From Pantoea sp. Lij88 (GTDB taxonomy: Bacteria; Pseudomonadota; Gammaproteobacteria; Enterobacterales; Enterobacteriaceae), in the NCBI RefSeq assembly GCF_030062155.1, contig NZ_CP118267.1:1-64000 (forward strand): DNA of 64,000 nt. Direction: 5' to 3'. Below the pieces are notes generated by a model. It did no database searches, was not told where the DNA came from, and worked only from the letters and a program-made list of their open reading frames with translations. How positions within the stretch are numbered: the first letter of the stretch is position 1; every line of letters begins with the position of its first letter. Positions 26,851 through 34,928 of the stretch are shown one piece after another. The position numbers and the translations under genes are program-made.

Positions 26851-26881
26851 AAATGCCGATCATCTGAAGTGATCGGCATTT
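26851..26881 (-). terminator. Intrinsic terminator of the DUF1471 gene
   Basis: Perfect 12-bp arms AAATGCCGATCA and TGATCGGCATTT with a 7-base loop. On the minus strand it is followed by TTAATTTTATTTTC, a fair U-rich tail. Confidence 0.85.
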
Positions 26882-26927
26882 GCGTTGCCATCTTTTTTTA
26901 GTGAAGCTTCCATCGGACGCGACAATT

Positions 26928-27143
26928 TTATTTGTAAAGCTCAGCCGTCATGTGCACGCGGTTATTGGTGCTGGCTTCCAGAATTTTATATTGCTCATTC
27001 TGAGCATGGGCCTGAGCGGCAATTTTTGCCTGCGCGCCGTCCATGGTTAATGAGGTGACAGAAATCGTCTGAGCCAGGCTGCTAAAGGAGATCATAGACA
27101 GTGCAGCGACAGCAGCAAATGACAGTTTTTTTACAGTTTTCAT
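26928..27143 (-). CDS. DUF1471 (YhcN/BhsA-type) periplasmic stress protein
   Basis: A 71-residue exported protein. The signal peptide (about 1-24, ending SLA) precedes a compact DUF1471 domain ending NNRVHMTAELYK, close to the usual N-x-TAEIYK ending. Family members are periplasmic proteins linked to stress, biofilm and copper or acid response. ATG 27143 is chosen because AAGGA lies 8 bases upstream. Monocistronic with its own terminator. Confidence 0.88.
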   Translation of the reverse strand: MKTVKKLSFAAVAALSMISFSSLAQTISVTSLTMDGAQAKIAAQAHAQNEQYKILEASTNNRVHMTAELYK

Positions 27144-27545
27144 GATCATCATCCTTCACATAGGGGGTTAGAAAAAATATTACCTGCGACGAGAAAATAA
27201 TAATCAAGCTCATTATGACCCTGTAAACGAAATGTGCTGCGCTTGCTGCCGACCGTAAATCTTTTGTGTGCATGAAATAAAATAAGTAATACTATCAATA
27301 CTTTACCCTGAGTCCAGGATGCAAAGGCAGTTATTCCGGGATATCAGGATCATCGCTGTACCGCGCGAAAGCATTCTGAACCGGTGAAAACGGTCACCCG
27401 CAATACCGATATGGACTCGCGAAAAATTAGCGGTTCATTAACTGTAATGAAACATCAATTATTTTTACATCCTTACAGGTGTTATTAAAATAATAACGTG
27501 GTATGAATCTGTTCCACTCATGTCATTACTGATTGCAGGCTCATC
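27144..27545. other. Intergenic region between divergent small genes
   Basis: AT-rich stretch of about 400 bases that must hold the promoters of the DUF1471 gene and of the 68-residue gene. I see no credible reading frame, RNA gene or strong inverted repeat in it. Confidence 0.5.
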
Positions 27546-27752
27546 ATGAAAACAGTGAAGGCTTATACCCTGAATGATGCACGTCTTAAGTTAACCAGCG
27601 GGAATTATAAAGGCATACTTATTGATTTTGATATCAGCGCCGATGAGTTCTTTGTGCTGTTTAACGAGTGGAAAGGCAAGAACGCGATAATAGAAAAGGT
27701 CGGCAGCCGTTTTCTGATAAAAAATACGACCCCGAATGAAACATTTATATAG
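27546..27752 (+). CDS. Small protein of unknown function
   Basis: A 68-residue soluble, slightly basic protein (MKTVKAYTLNDARLKLTSG at the start) without signal peptide or cysteines. Its pattern of alternating strands and one acidic helix (SADEFFVLFNEWKGK) suggests a folded small domain. No family recognised. Followed by a terminator, so probably a separate transcript. Confidence 0.65.
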   Translation: MKTVKAYTLNDARLKLTSGNYKGILIDFDISADEFFVLFNEWKGKNAIIEKVGSRFLIKNTTPNETFI

Positions 27753-27789
27753 TTGCTAAATTAATTTTTTCTTACGTAATGCTATTATC

Positions 27790-27815
27790 AGTCGTTCTGG
27801 ACTGACGACTTTTTG
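27790..27815 (+). terminator. Probable intrinsic terminator
   Basis: Arms AGTCGT and ACGACT around a 9-base loop, followed by TTTTT; it lies 38 bases after the small gene. Confidence 0.7.
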
Positions 27816-27961
27816 CTGGCTAAGGCGAGGATGTTAAACACGTTCAGCAGTCACACCCTCTCCGTTAAGTTCACCATCGCCCCTGTTCGATGCTGTTGAT
27901 TTCCATTTCTGACTTGTCCTTTTTACGGGCTATCTCGTCTGTAACTCTGTCAATTAAAGTC

Positions 27962-28741
27962 TCAGTCCACCTTATTATCCGCCATTTTCAGCTGCGCCCT
28001 GCCATTATAAAACCGGCGGTAGGACAGGTAGACCGCGATGATCGTTGACAGGCTGGCGGTCCCGATCAGCATAAACGTCACCATAATCTGATACTTAATC
28101 GCCTTGAGCGGATCGATTCCTGCGAAGATCAGTCCGGACATCATCCCCGGCAGGCTGACCAGCCCGACAGTTTTGGCGGCATCCACAGTGGGAATCATTG
28201 CGGTGCGGATACTGTCAGCGATAATGCGTCCCGACGACAGCTTCACCGATGCGCCCAGGCTGAGCATCTCCATGATTCTCTGGTGATTGTCACTGAAACG
28301 CTGGTTCAGATTGCTGTAACAGAGCCCTACCGCGACCATGGCATTACCGGCGATCATGCCTGAGATGGGAATAACCTGCATCGGCACAAATGCTATGGCG
28401 CCGCTCAGCACCAGAATAGTCAGCGTGATGACGGTACCACTGAAGATAGCGACAAAGGATATCGCAAAGGCATTGTCGATATTCCGGCCGCGCTTGCGTG
28501 CGTTGAGCGCAGCATTCACGCAGATAAACAGCACCATCAACACGGTCAGCCAGCTGTTATTGATGTCGAAAATCGACTTCAGCACAAAGCCGACAATAAT
28601 CAGTTGAATAATCGCCCGGCAGACACTCCAGATAATATCCTTGCCCATACCGAGTTCTTCTTTCTGGCTGATAAGCAGCGCGATAACGACCAGCGTCAGC
28701 GACAGCATCAGAGAGGTGTCACTGATATTATGCTGATTCAC
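27962..28741 (-). CDS. fetB: FetB iron-export ABC permease
   Basis: Integral-membrane permease of the FetAB (YbbLM) system, which exports iron and protects against oxidative stress. I chose GTG 28741 because AAGGAG lies 7 bases upstream; ATG 28747 is only one base from it. GTG gives 259 residues, exactly the E. coli FetB length. Typical UPF0014 features are SLGASVKLSSGRIIADSIRTAMIPTVDAAKTVG (cytoplasmic helices) and GLVSLPGMMSGLIFAG. It overlaps the end of fetA by 14 bases. Confidence 0.92.
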   Translation of the reverse strand: MNQHNISDTSLMLSLTLVVIALLISQKEELGMGKDIIWSVCRAIIQLIIVGFVLKSIFDINNSWLTVLMVLFICVNAALNARKRGRNIDNAFAISFVAIFSGTVITLTILVLSGAIAFVPMQVIPISGMIAGNAMVAVGLCYSNLNQRFSDNHQRIMEMLSLGASVKLSSGRIIADSIRTAMIPTVDAAKTVGLVSLPGMMSGLIFAGIDPLKAIKYQIMVTFMLIGTASLSTIIAVYLSYRRFYNGRAQLKMADNKVD

Positions 28742-29396
28742 GTGCATTCTCCTTTTCGGGTGGCTCAAGGCGAAGCACCTGCTCAGCCTGCTGAATATCG
28801 TTAACGTCATGGCTGATCCGCACCACGGCCACCTTCTCTTCCGCTGAGATCCGGTGAATCAATGAAAGCACGGCCAGTCTGTTCTCTTCATCAAGGGCGC
28901 TGGTGACTTCATCCAGTAACAATACCTGAGGCATAAACTGCAGATTTCGGAGCAGCCCGACGCGTTGTTTTTCTCCCCCAGACAGTTGTTCAACCGGTGT
29001 ATTCAGCATGTCCGGTGAGAGGTTTACGCTTTCCAGCGCAGCGACCATTTTGTTCTGCTGAGGTTTCAGGCGGCGAATCTGCCAGGGCAGCACCAGATTG
29101 TCATAAACCGTCTGACCGAACAGTTGCGGCGTCTGAAAACAGTACGACACCTGCTGGCGATACTCTTCGGCTTTCAGCGTGACGATGTCACTGCTCCTGA
29201 AGAGAATTCGCCCGGAAATCGGCGTGATGAGGGAAGCAAGGATTTTCAGGAAGGTGCTTTTTCCGCTGCCGGATGGACCGGTGAGTAACACGCTATCGCC
29301 CTGATGTAACTGCAGGGATACCGGGCGCAGTAGCTGACGGTCCCCGACTGAAAAAGCGACGTCCTGCACATCCAGCAGGGGTAATACATTGTCCAT
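28728..29396 (-). CDS. fetA: FetA iron-export ABC ATPase
   Basis: ATP-binding partner of FetB, 222 residues (about 225 in E. coli). Walker A GPSGSGKST is at about residues 39-47, signature LSGGEKQRVGLLR is at about 138, and Walker B is VLLLDEVTSALDEE. First gene of the fetAB operon. I did not recognise a binding site for a redox or iron regulator in its short upstream region. Confidence 0.92.
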   Translation of the reverse strand: MDNVLPLLDVQDVAFSVGDRQLLRPVSLQLHQGDSVLLTGPSGSGKSTFLKILASLITPISGRILFRSSDIVTLKAEEYRQQVSYCFQTPQLFGQTVYDNLVLPWQIRRLKPQQNKMVAALESVNLSPDMLNTPVEQLSGGEKQRVGLLRNLQFMPQVLLLDEVTSALDEENRLAVLSLIHRISAEEKVAVVRISHDVNDIQQAEQVLRLEPPEKENARESA

Positions 29397-29545
29397 ATTT
29401 ACGCCTCAGGACCTTTAAAGAGTGATTGGGGTTTTGTATCTGGCAGCACCAGGCACTGCGAGACATAAGATAAGGTATTCCGGTGTCCTGGTTAACTTCT
29501 GAGTCAGAAAATGACTGGGTTAGCCCTGCGCGAAAAGCGGAGTAG

Positions 29546-29576
29546 TTAAAACAGGGTGGCAGACCCGCTGCCACCC
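29546..29576 (-). terminator. Intrinsic terminator
   Basis: On the minus strand, arms GGGTGGCAG and CTGCCACCC with a 5-base loop are followed by TGTTTTAAC. It lies just after the stop of the 162-residue exported protein gene. Confidence 0.8.
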
Positions 29577-29581
29577 GATCA

Positions 29582-30070
29582 TTATTTGTTTTTCCAGCTT
29601 GTGGAAACAGGGTTCGTGACGGTGTTCTTTTCCTGCGTATAGGTGCCGTTCTGCTGCGCGATGGCCTCGCCGGTGTCCACAATCGCATTCTGAATAAAGA
29701 CGTTCTGCCTGTCACTTTTGATAAAGGTTAACTGGTGAAAGGCGGTTTTATTGCCCCAGTCAGCAGAAGGCAGGGAAATAAAACGCACGGTGAAGGTTTC
29801 ATCATCAAACTTACCCTGCATGACGTAAACGCCGTAGTGGTTTTCGCCCTGAGAAATGATCTTATAGGTGCCGTTATCGTAGTAATAAATCTCAGCATCG
29901 GGGAACGGCTTTTTGTCATACATTTTACGGTAGTGCAGCACCTGTTTAATGGTGGGCTGGCCGAAACTGACGTTGAGATTTTTACCATCTGCCGATGTCG
30001 TCAGACCTTCAGCATGAACACTGCTCATCAGCATTAACAGGCTGGTCGTGACCATTGCGGTTGCTTTCAC
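29582..30070 (-). CDS. Exported protein of unknown function
   Basis: 162 residues with a signal peptide (about 1-20, ending VHA) and a beta-rich mature domain lacking cysteines (AEIYYYDNGTYKIISQGEN, GVYVMQGKFDDETFTVRF). I chose GTG 30070 because AAGGAG lies 7 bases upstream; the frame stays open further upstream but with a poorer start. Family not recognised. Monocistronic with its own terminator. Confidence 0.72.
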   Translation of the reverse strand: MKATAMVTTSLLMLMSSVHAEGLTTSADGKNLNVSFGQPTIKQVLHYRKMYDKKPFPDAEIYYYDNGTYKIISQGENHYGVYVMQGKFDDETFTVRFISLPSADWGNKTAFHQLTFIKSDRQNVFIQNAIVDTGEAIAQQNGTYTQEKNTVTNPVSTSWKNK

Positions 30071-30217
30071 TCTCTTTCTCCTTATCGGATTACGGGATAA
30101 CAAGCGTAAGACACTCAGGAACTTACACGGCAGCGAGTGTCTGTTGAAGAGGCAGTTAACACCTTATTACACATTGTTATAATCACGATAAGTGACCATA
30201 GGGTTACAGCCTGGCAT

Positions 30218-30238
30218 GCCGGGTTAAACAAACCCGGC
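30218..30238 (-). terminator. Hairpin after the DUF1345 gene
   Basis: Arms GCCGGGTT and AACCCGGC with a 5-base loop, 23 bases past the DUF1345 stop. No clear T-run follows, so it may be a weak terminator or an RNA-stabilising stem. Confidence 0.4.
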
Positions 30239-30260
30239 TATGGGTTTATGACAAAACAGC

Positions 30261-30920
30261 TTAATTCAGCAATCCTGCCCCGACATTCACCGACAGACCC
30301 AGAATAGCCAGATTAAAAATAAAAGAGATTACAGACTGCAGCAGTGCCAGTTTACGCATCTCTGTCGTACCGGTGGCGACATCCGCCGTTTGCGAGGCGA
30401 CGGCGATCGTGAATGAAAAGTAGAGGAAGTCCCAGTAACCGGGATTTTTTGTTTTGTCCGGGAAGATCAGCGGACTCACATCGTTATTCCGATAAAGATA
30501 ATGCTGATGGGCATAATGCATCGCAAACGCGCTGGGCAGCATGGCCCACGAGGCAATCAACGTCATTGCTGTCAGCAACAGATGCAGCAGTCGCGGGGTG
30601 TCGGAGAGCCCTTTCAGCGTGGGTAGTTCGCTCAGGATAGCCACAATGCTGACCATACAGGCGACGATCACCATCCCCAGTACCAGCGCGGCACTCTGGT
30701 CCTGTTGCTGGGCAATCCGCTTGATCCCAGCTGCATCGGTGCGCAGCATGCGAAACCAGAGAATACCGAGATAGAGCCAGGCCCAGACGTTCCAGCTAAT
30801 CAACAAACGCTGCATCTGCCCAAGCTTATCAGAGATCAAAAAATAGCAAATCAGTCCGGCTGTGATAGAGAGCAGCAGACGCAGGCGCGCATAAAGCGTC
30901 GAAGTTAAAGATGTCGGCAT
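30261..30920 (-). CDS. DUF1345 membrane protein
   Basis: A 219-residue inner-membrane protein with about five or six hydrophobic segments and the DUF1345 hallmark YWDFLYFSFTIAVASQTADVA near residue 165, which resembles a pore-helix/filter region of small channels. Function not established. Divergent from the DinB gene. Confidence 0.85.
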   Translation of the reverse strand: MPTSLTSTLYARLRLLLSITAGLICYFLISDKLGQMQRLLISWNVWAWLYLGILWFRMLRTDAAGIKRIAQQQDQSAALVLGMVIVACMVSIVAILSELPTLKGLSDTPRLLHLLLTAMTLIASWAMLPSAFAMHYAHQHYLYRNNDVSPLIFPDKTKNPGYWDFLYFSFTIAVASQTADVATGTTEMRKLALLQSVISFIFNLAILGLSVNVGAGLLN

Positions 30921-30981
30921 CGTAAAACCATTGTGGTTTAATCGGAGTGATGTCTACTGTAGCTAAAATCAGGTGCAAATC

Positions 30982-31470
30982 ATGGACAAAGAATCAATTC
31001 TTACACTTTTAAAGTACAAACGATGGATCGATGCCGAAACGCTGAAAAGTATCAAAGAGGTCAGCGCAACGGCTTATGCAGAAAAACGTCACCTGATGCT
31101 GAGATTAATGAATCATATCTTTGTCACCGACACGATTTTCAAAGCGAATATTACGGGACAATCGCACGGGTACACTGCGCTCAATACGCCCGAAACGCCG
31201 ACGGTTCAGGAGCTGGAGGCCAGAATGGACGAATGCACCCACTGGTATATTAACCACCTGACTTCCATGACGCCGGCCGATTTAGCAGAAACGATTACGT
31301 TCCGTTTTGTCGATGGGGGTGACGGGAGAATGAGTGCCTCAGATATGCTGAATCATGTGCTTCTTCATGGTACTTACCATCGTGGGGCGGTCGGCTGGCT
31401 ACTCTCGGAATGCGGCAGTGTTCCGCCGAAAGATGTGCTGACCGTTTTTCTGCGGGATCATAATCACTGA
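30982..31470 (+). CDS. DinB-family putative metal-dependent protein
   Basis: A 162-residue four-helix-bundle protein of the DinB/YfiT type. The expected metal-binding histidines are visible: RLMNHIFVTD (about residue 43) and LLHGTYHRGAVGWLL (about 130-145). Some relatives are thiol transferases or hydrolases; the substrate here is unknown. I chose ATG 30982, before DKESILTLL, which follows a CAGGTG-type ribosome site. Monocistronic. Confidence 0.85.
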   Translation: MDKESILTLLKYKRWIDAETLKSIKEVSATAYAEKRHLMLRLMNHIFVTDTIFKANITGQSHGYTALNTPETPTVQELEARMDECTHWYINHLTSMTPADLAETITFRFVDGGDGRMSASDMLNHVLLHGTYHRGAVGWLLSECGSVPPKDVLTVFLRDHNH

Positions 31471-31547
31471 GTCGCACGTTCTCAGGATCATCATTTCACC
31501 TCTGCCTAAAGCGTTTCGGGGCGTCATCAGGGGCACTGACTGCTGAA

Positions 31548-31898
31548 CTACATCAGCATGATGCCAAAGCGTTTCAGAAGCAGCGCCCAGAGCGCGAAGA
31601 GAACGACAGTAATCGCACAGGCGATTAGCAGTGTCAGCCAGAAGCCGGCGCGCTGATAGAGGAAGGGAAACAGAATAAACATCGGCAGCGTCGGGATCAC
31701 ATACCAGAAGGTGTACCAGGCATGCGCACTGATTTTTTCCTGAGTCTGCCCTTCCAGCTTCATCCAGATCAGTACCAGCACGGTGACCATAGGCAAGGCG
31801 GCGAGCAGGCCGCCCAGACGATCGCTGCGCTTAGCGACTTCTGATATCAGTACAACCATAAAAGCCGTGATGGCGTATTTCGATAGTAACCAGAGCAT
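31548..31898 (-). CDS. DUF3147 membrane protein
   Basis: A 116-residue protein with four hydrophobic helices, matching DUF3147: SKYAITAFMVVLISEVAKRSDRLGGLLAALP at the N-terminus. It is a small inner-membrane protein of unknown function. It lies 82 bases downstream of the cytochrome b561 gene on the same strand and may be co-transcribed. Confidence 0.82.
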   Translation of the reverse strand: MLWLLSKYAITAFMVVLISEVAKRSDRLGGLLAALPMVTVLVLIWMKLEGQTQEKISAHAWYTFWYVIPTLPMFILFPFLYQRAGFWLTLLIACAITVVLFALWALLLKRFGIMLM

Positions 31899-31980
31899 GA
31901 TTTTCCCTTAATTCCTGTTTATCCGACAGACGGGTACCGGAACATTAACGATTACCCGCTCTGGTTTCTGAATCACCCGG

Positions 31981-32505
31981 TTACGGCATCATCCTGCGCA
32001 GCGTGTCATCTTTCATAAAATAGTGATGGAATAACGCCGCTACCGCGTGCAGACCAATTAACCAGTATCCTAACGGGGCCAGAGTTTCGTGCCAGTCAAT
32101 CAGCATACTGGCCGTGGCGGGATCCGGAATCGTCGCAACCGGCATGTTTATCCCGAACAGCGCCCAGTCCTTGCCACGCAGGTAACGCGAGCTCAGCCCA
32201 AGAATCGGTAAGACGACAAAAAGTGCATAAAGCAGTGTATGCACCAGGTGCGAAATCCCCGTCTGCCAGCGCGCAACAGGTGGTGTGATCGGCGGAGTTT
32301 TTGTCCGGGTGCGCAGAAAAAGACGAGCCATCATTAACATCATCACGCAGAAGCCTGCGGAGAAGTGCGTGATCATCACCACATTGCGCTGCCAGGTTCC
32401 CTTGTCTGCCATCCAGCGCAGCTCAATCGTGGCGTAGGCCACAATGATCAGCAAAACCGTCAGCCAGTGAAAAAGGATTTGCGAACCTCTGTATTTCTTC
32501 AGCAT
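31981..32505 (-). CDS. cybB: Cytochrome b561
   Basis: A 174-residue four-helix inner-membrane dihaem cytochrome of the CybB type (176 residues in E. coli). It is thought to oxidise superoxide or shuttle electrons to ubiquinone. Haem-ligand histidines occur in ILFHWLTVLL, MITHFSAGF, SHLVHTLLYAL and GLHAVAALFHHYF. I chose ATG 32505 because GGGAG lies 7 bases upstream; the in-frame ATG at 32538 adds 11 non-conserved residues. Confidence 0.88.
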   Translation of the reverse strand: MLKKYRGSQILFHWLTVLLIIVAYATIELRWMADKGTWQRNVVMITHFSAGFCVMMLMMARLFLRTRTKTPPITPPVARWQTGISHLVHTLLYALFVVLPILGLSSRYLRGKDWALFGINMPVATIPDPATASMLIDWHETLAPLGYWLIGLHAVAALFHHYFMKDDTLRRMMP

Positions 32506-32667
32506 AGATAAACTCCCGTCACTATTTTTTTGCGTCACTATACCAGCAAATTATTAGATGATTATTAGGCGTTTACTTTTTATTCATGACAGGTCTGGTT
32601 ACGTAATCATTCTGGTTAATCTGAACCACAATACCAGACTAAAATTCCACAACTTCAGGAATCAGAC

Positions 32668-33174
32668 GTGAACACATTTACGATACGCCGCCTTAACGAA
32701 AGTGATGTGGACGATTTCAGAAGAGTCAGACTGGAAGCGTTGCGTCTTCATCCTGAAGCGTTCGGAGCTTCCTGGGAAGAGTGGAGCCTGAAGCCCGATC
32801 AATTCTTCGCTGAACGTTTGCGAAACAATGTTGTGTTTGGGGGATTCGACCTGAATAACACCCTGCTGGGCATAATGGGTTTACAGTTTAATACCGCCCC
32901 CAAACTGAGTCATGTTGCCACACTATGGGGAATGTATGTGCGGGCGGAGATGAGAGGTTCCGGGCTGGCATCAGGGCTTATAGCGGCAGCACTTGAGGCT
33001 GGAAAAGAGGTCAGAACCCTGCAGCTATCGGTGGTTACCACAAATCAGGCTGCCTGTGCGCTTTATCGTTCTGCCGGTTTCACCGAATGGGCGACCGATA
33101 CCGGAGCGCTCTGTGTTAATGGGGTGTTTTATGACGAGTTTCTGATGAGGCGGGACTCGGTAACATGCAGGTAA
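32668..33174 (+). CDS. GNAT-family N-acetyltransferase
   Basis: A 168-residue protein with the GNAT fold: N-terminal RRLNESDVDDFRRVRLEAL, acetyl-CoA-binding MYVRAEMRGSGLASGLI (about residues 89-105) and the C-terminal QAACALYRSAGFTEW. Substrate unknown. Divergent from cybB. Confidence 0.88.
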   Translation: MNTFTIRRLNESDVDDFRRVRLEALRLHPEAFGASWEEWSLKPDQFFAERLRNNVVFGGFDLNNTLLGIMGLQFNTAPKLSHVATLWGMYVRAEMRGSGLASGLIAAALEAGKEVRTLQLSVVTTNQAACALYRSAGFTEWATDTGALCVNGVFYDEFLMRRDSVTCR

Positions 33175-33629
33175 ACAAGCCCTGATGCTGAAGATCCGAT
33201 AAGTGTTTTATCCCACCGACTCTGACGCAAATCAGGCTCTTTACACACTGGCTTCCTGAGCCGCCAGCACTATCCGTGTCAGAGAGGGGTTATTTCAGAC
33301 AGCGATAAATCCTAATCTTAACCTAATGTTCATTCTGTAAAATGTCGAAAGCACGCTGCTAAGGCGCTGCATGCTTGTGTAAATACATTCCTCGCTGGAA
33401 CGATTAGTCTGCCTTATGCTGGACTTTATTTAAGTCAAATCCACGGCCTGTCGCCAGGACTCACACACGCTTCGCTTATAAATAGTGCCACCCTAAACTG
33501 GAGTTAAGATAACGCGCGTTATCGTAACCTTAGAGATCTACATTTCTCATTCAAAAACAGTAACTTCTCCTCTGATTAGAGTTCGCCTATGCTGGCTGCT
33601 CACTACGTTTTGCGTCAGAGGGATTTGCT
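33175..33629. other. Intergenic region with a palindrome
   Basis: About 455 bases without a credible gene. It contains the 16-bp palindrome at 33508-33523 and AT-rich stretches likely to hold the promoter of the next gene. Confidence 0.5.
33508..33523. promoter_or_regulatory. 16-bp palindrome, possible operator
   Basis: GATAACGC and GCGTTATC form a perfect palindrome. With one mismatch per side it extends to TTA/TAA, giving a 24-bp imperfect palindrome. It lies 107 bp upstream of the 115-residue gene. Confidence 0.55.
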
Positions 33630-33977
33630 ATGTTAAATGTGCCCGCAACCTACAGTGCAGAAGCTGTTGAGTGCCTTTATGAAGTCATCGACATTCTTAA
33701 CCTGAATGGCGCACGCTGCCACGTTATCTTTGACAGTCAGGCATCCCGCGCCGCGGTCATTGAAGCGGATACGACAGAGGAACTCGGCGAAATGCGCCAC
33801 CCTGTGCTGGCGGTGCTGGAGATGGAGCGCGTGACCAGCATTAACACCATACTTCGCATTAAATCGTTCTGGACCGATTCGGATGGCGCTCACCGGGAGG
33901 TGGAATCTGGCAGCCTGGCGAAAGCGTTGTATAAAGCACTGACGATTAAGAAGCAGATTACGCTGGTGGGATTGTAA
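33630..33977 (+). CDS. Conserved-type small protein, unknown function
   Basis: A 115-residue soluble protein (NVPATYSAEAVECLYEVIDIL at the start) with a plausible alpha/beta pattern, no signal peptide and no membrane segment. The GC-rich third positions and a clear following terminator support a real gene. No family recognised. Confidence 0.72.
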   Translation: MLNVPATYSAEAVECLYEVIDILNLNGARCHVIFDSQASRAAVIEADTTEELGEMRHPVLAVLEMERVTSINTILRIKSFWTDSDGAHREVESGSLAKALYKALTIKKQITLVGL

Positions 33978-33989
33978 GGCGTTCTGAAT

Positions 33990-34011
33990 GCCCGCGCCGT
34001 GCGGGCTTTTT
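33990..34011 (+). terminator. Intrinsic terminator
   Basis: Arms GCCCGC and GCGGGC with a 5-base loop, followed by TTTTT. Confidence 0.9.
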
Positions 34012-34130
34012 CTGACGTGTAAACCTTCCCTTCTTTTCCGAGCCCTTTTGGTTCAGATAACGCATTTACCAGCAGGGTGACCCCCTCTGACAGGCACATA
34101 CTCCCCATTGAACCTGCCCGTCACTCTCTT

Positions 34131-34751
34131 TTAATCAACACCGCTCAGCGCATGAGCATCCCAGGCTTTCATTGCAGATGATACCGCCGCATTGAGTTCA
34201 TCACCCGTTGCCCCGTCCCGTGCTTCCGTTGACAGGCCGATCTCAAAGCTATGGAGAGTTACCGCCAGCGCCCGCACGTCTGTCCCGGAAGCCAGATGTC
34301 CCCGTTCTTTTGCTCTCGTCACACATCGTAAAAAGCCTGACCGGGTACGATCGCGTTGCGCTGTCAGTATCTTACGGATGTGCTCGTTCGCAGGCGAACA
34401 GGTGTTTACGGATAGCGCAATCAGGCAACCGCTGGGATGCCCCTGCTCTGTCTGCATTCTGGCGGAAGCACGCAGTGCCCGTTCAATTGCATCACGGGGT
34501 GCAAGCGTGTCGTCCCACAGGCAATCATTAACCTGGCCGTAAGTCGCCATATAGCATTCAACCACCTCTTCAAACAGCGCATCTTTCGAACCAAACGCGG
34601 CATAAAAACTCGGTGCGGTGATGCCGTTACCGAGGTTCGACTTGAGCATGGCAAGCGAGGTTGACTCGTAGCCGTGCTGCCAGAAAAGCGCCATCGCCTG
34701 GCGAATTGCCTCATCCCTGTCAAATGTCCGTGGACGTCCCATCTGTGCCAT
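34131..34751 (-). CDS. TetR/AcrR-family regulator
   Basis: A 206-residue repressor. The N-terminal HTH (about 10-55) has AMALFWQHGYESTSLAML and PSFYAAFGSK. The ligand domain has GHPSGCLIALSVNTCSPAN, typical of regulators next to MFS exporters. I chose ATG 34751 because AGGAG lies 6-7 bases upstream. Divergent from the MFS gene, with a long palindrome between them, so it probably represses that exporter and itself. Confidence 0.9.
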   Translation of the reverse strand: MAQMGRPRTFDRDEAIRQAMALFWQHGYESTSLAMLKSNLGNGITAPSFYAAFGSKDALFEEVVECYMATYGQVNDCLWDDTLAPRDAIERALRASARMQTEQGHPSGCLIALSVNTCSPANEHIRKILTAQRDRTRSGFLRCVTRAKERGHLASGTDVRALAVTLHSFEIGLSTEARDGATGDELNAAVSSAMKAWDAHALSGVD

Positions 34752-34838
34752 ATCCGCTCCTGTTTTCGCTGACCGGATATAAATACTAATCGATACATAT
34801 GTGCTTGACAAGCCGCAGGACGGCCTATAGTTTCGAAT

Positions 34839-34860
34839 ATATATATCGATCGATATATAT
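34839..34860. promoter_or_regulatory. 22-bp palindromic operator
   Basis: Perfect palindrome built on CGATCG with alternating AT flanks (ATATATATCGA and its complement). A TTGACA (34805-34810) and a TATAGT (34826-34831) lie just upstream and could be the MFS promoter, although the 15-bp spacing is short. A related half-site, ATCGATACATAT, occurs near 34788. Confidence 0.65.
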
Positions 34861-34928
34861 CAGGCAGCCCGTTATCAGACGGGTCTTCGCAAATATTTAA
34901 ACGCTACAAAACTTAAAAAGGTTCCAAC

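Noticed and set aside
29293..29715. 140-codon open frame on the minus strand overlapping fetA and the exported protein gene
   Set aside because: Overlaps two better supported genes and spans a terminator; arginine- and serine-rich shadow composition.
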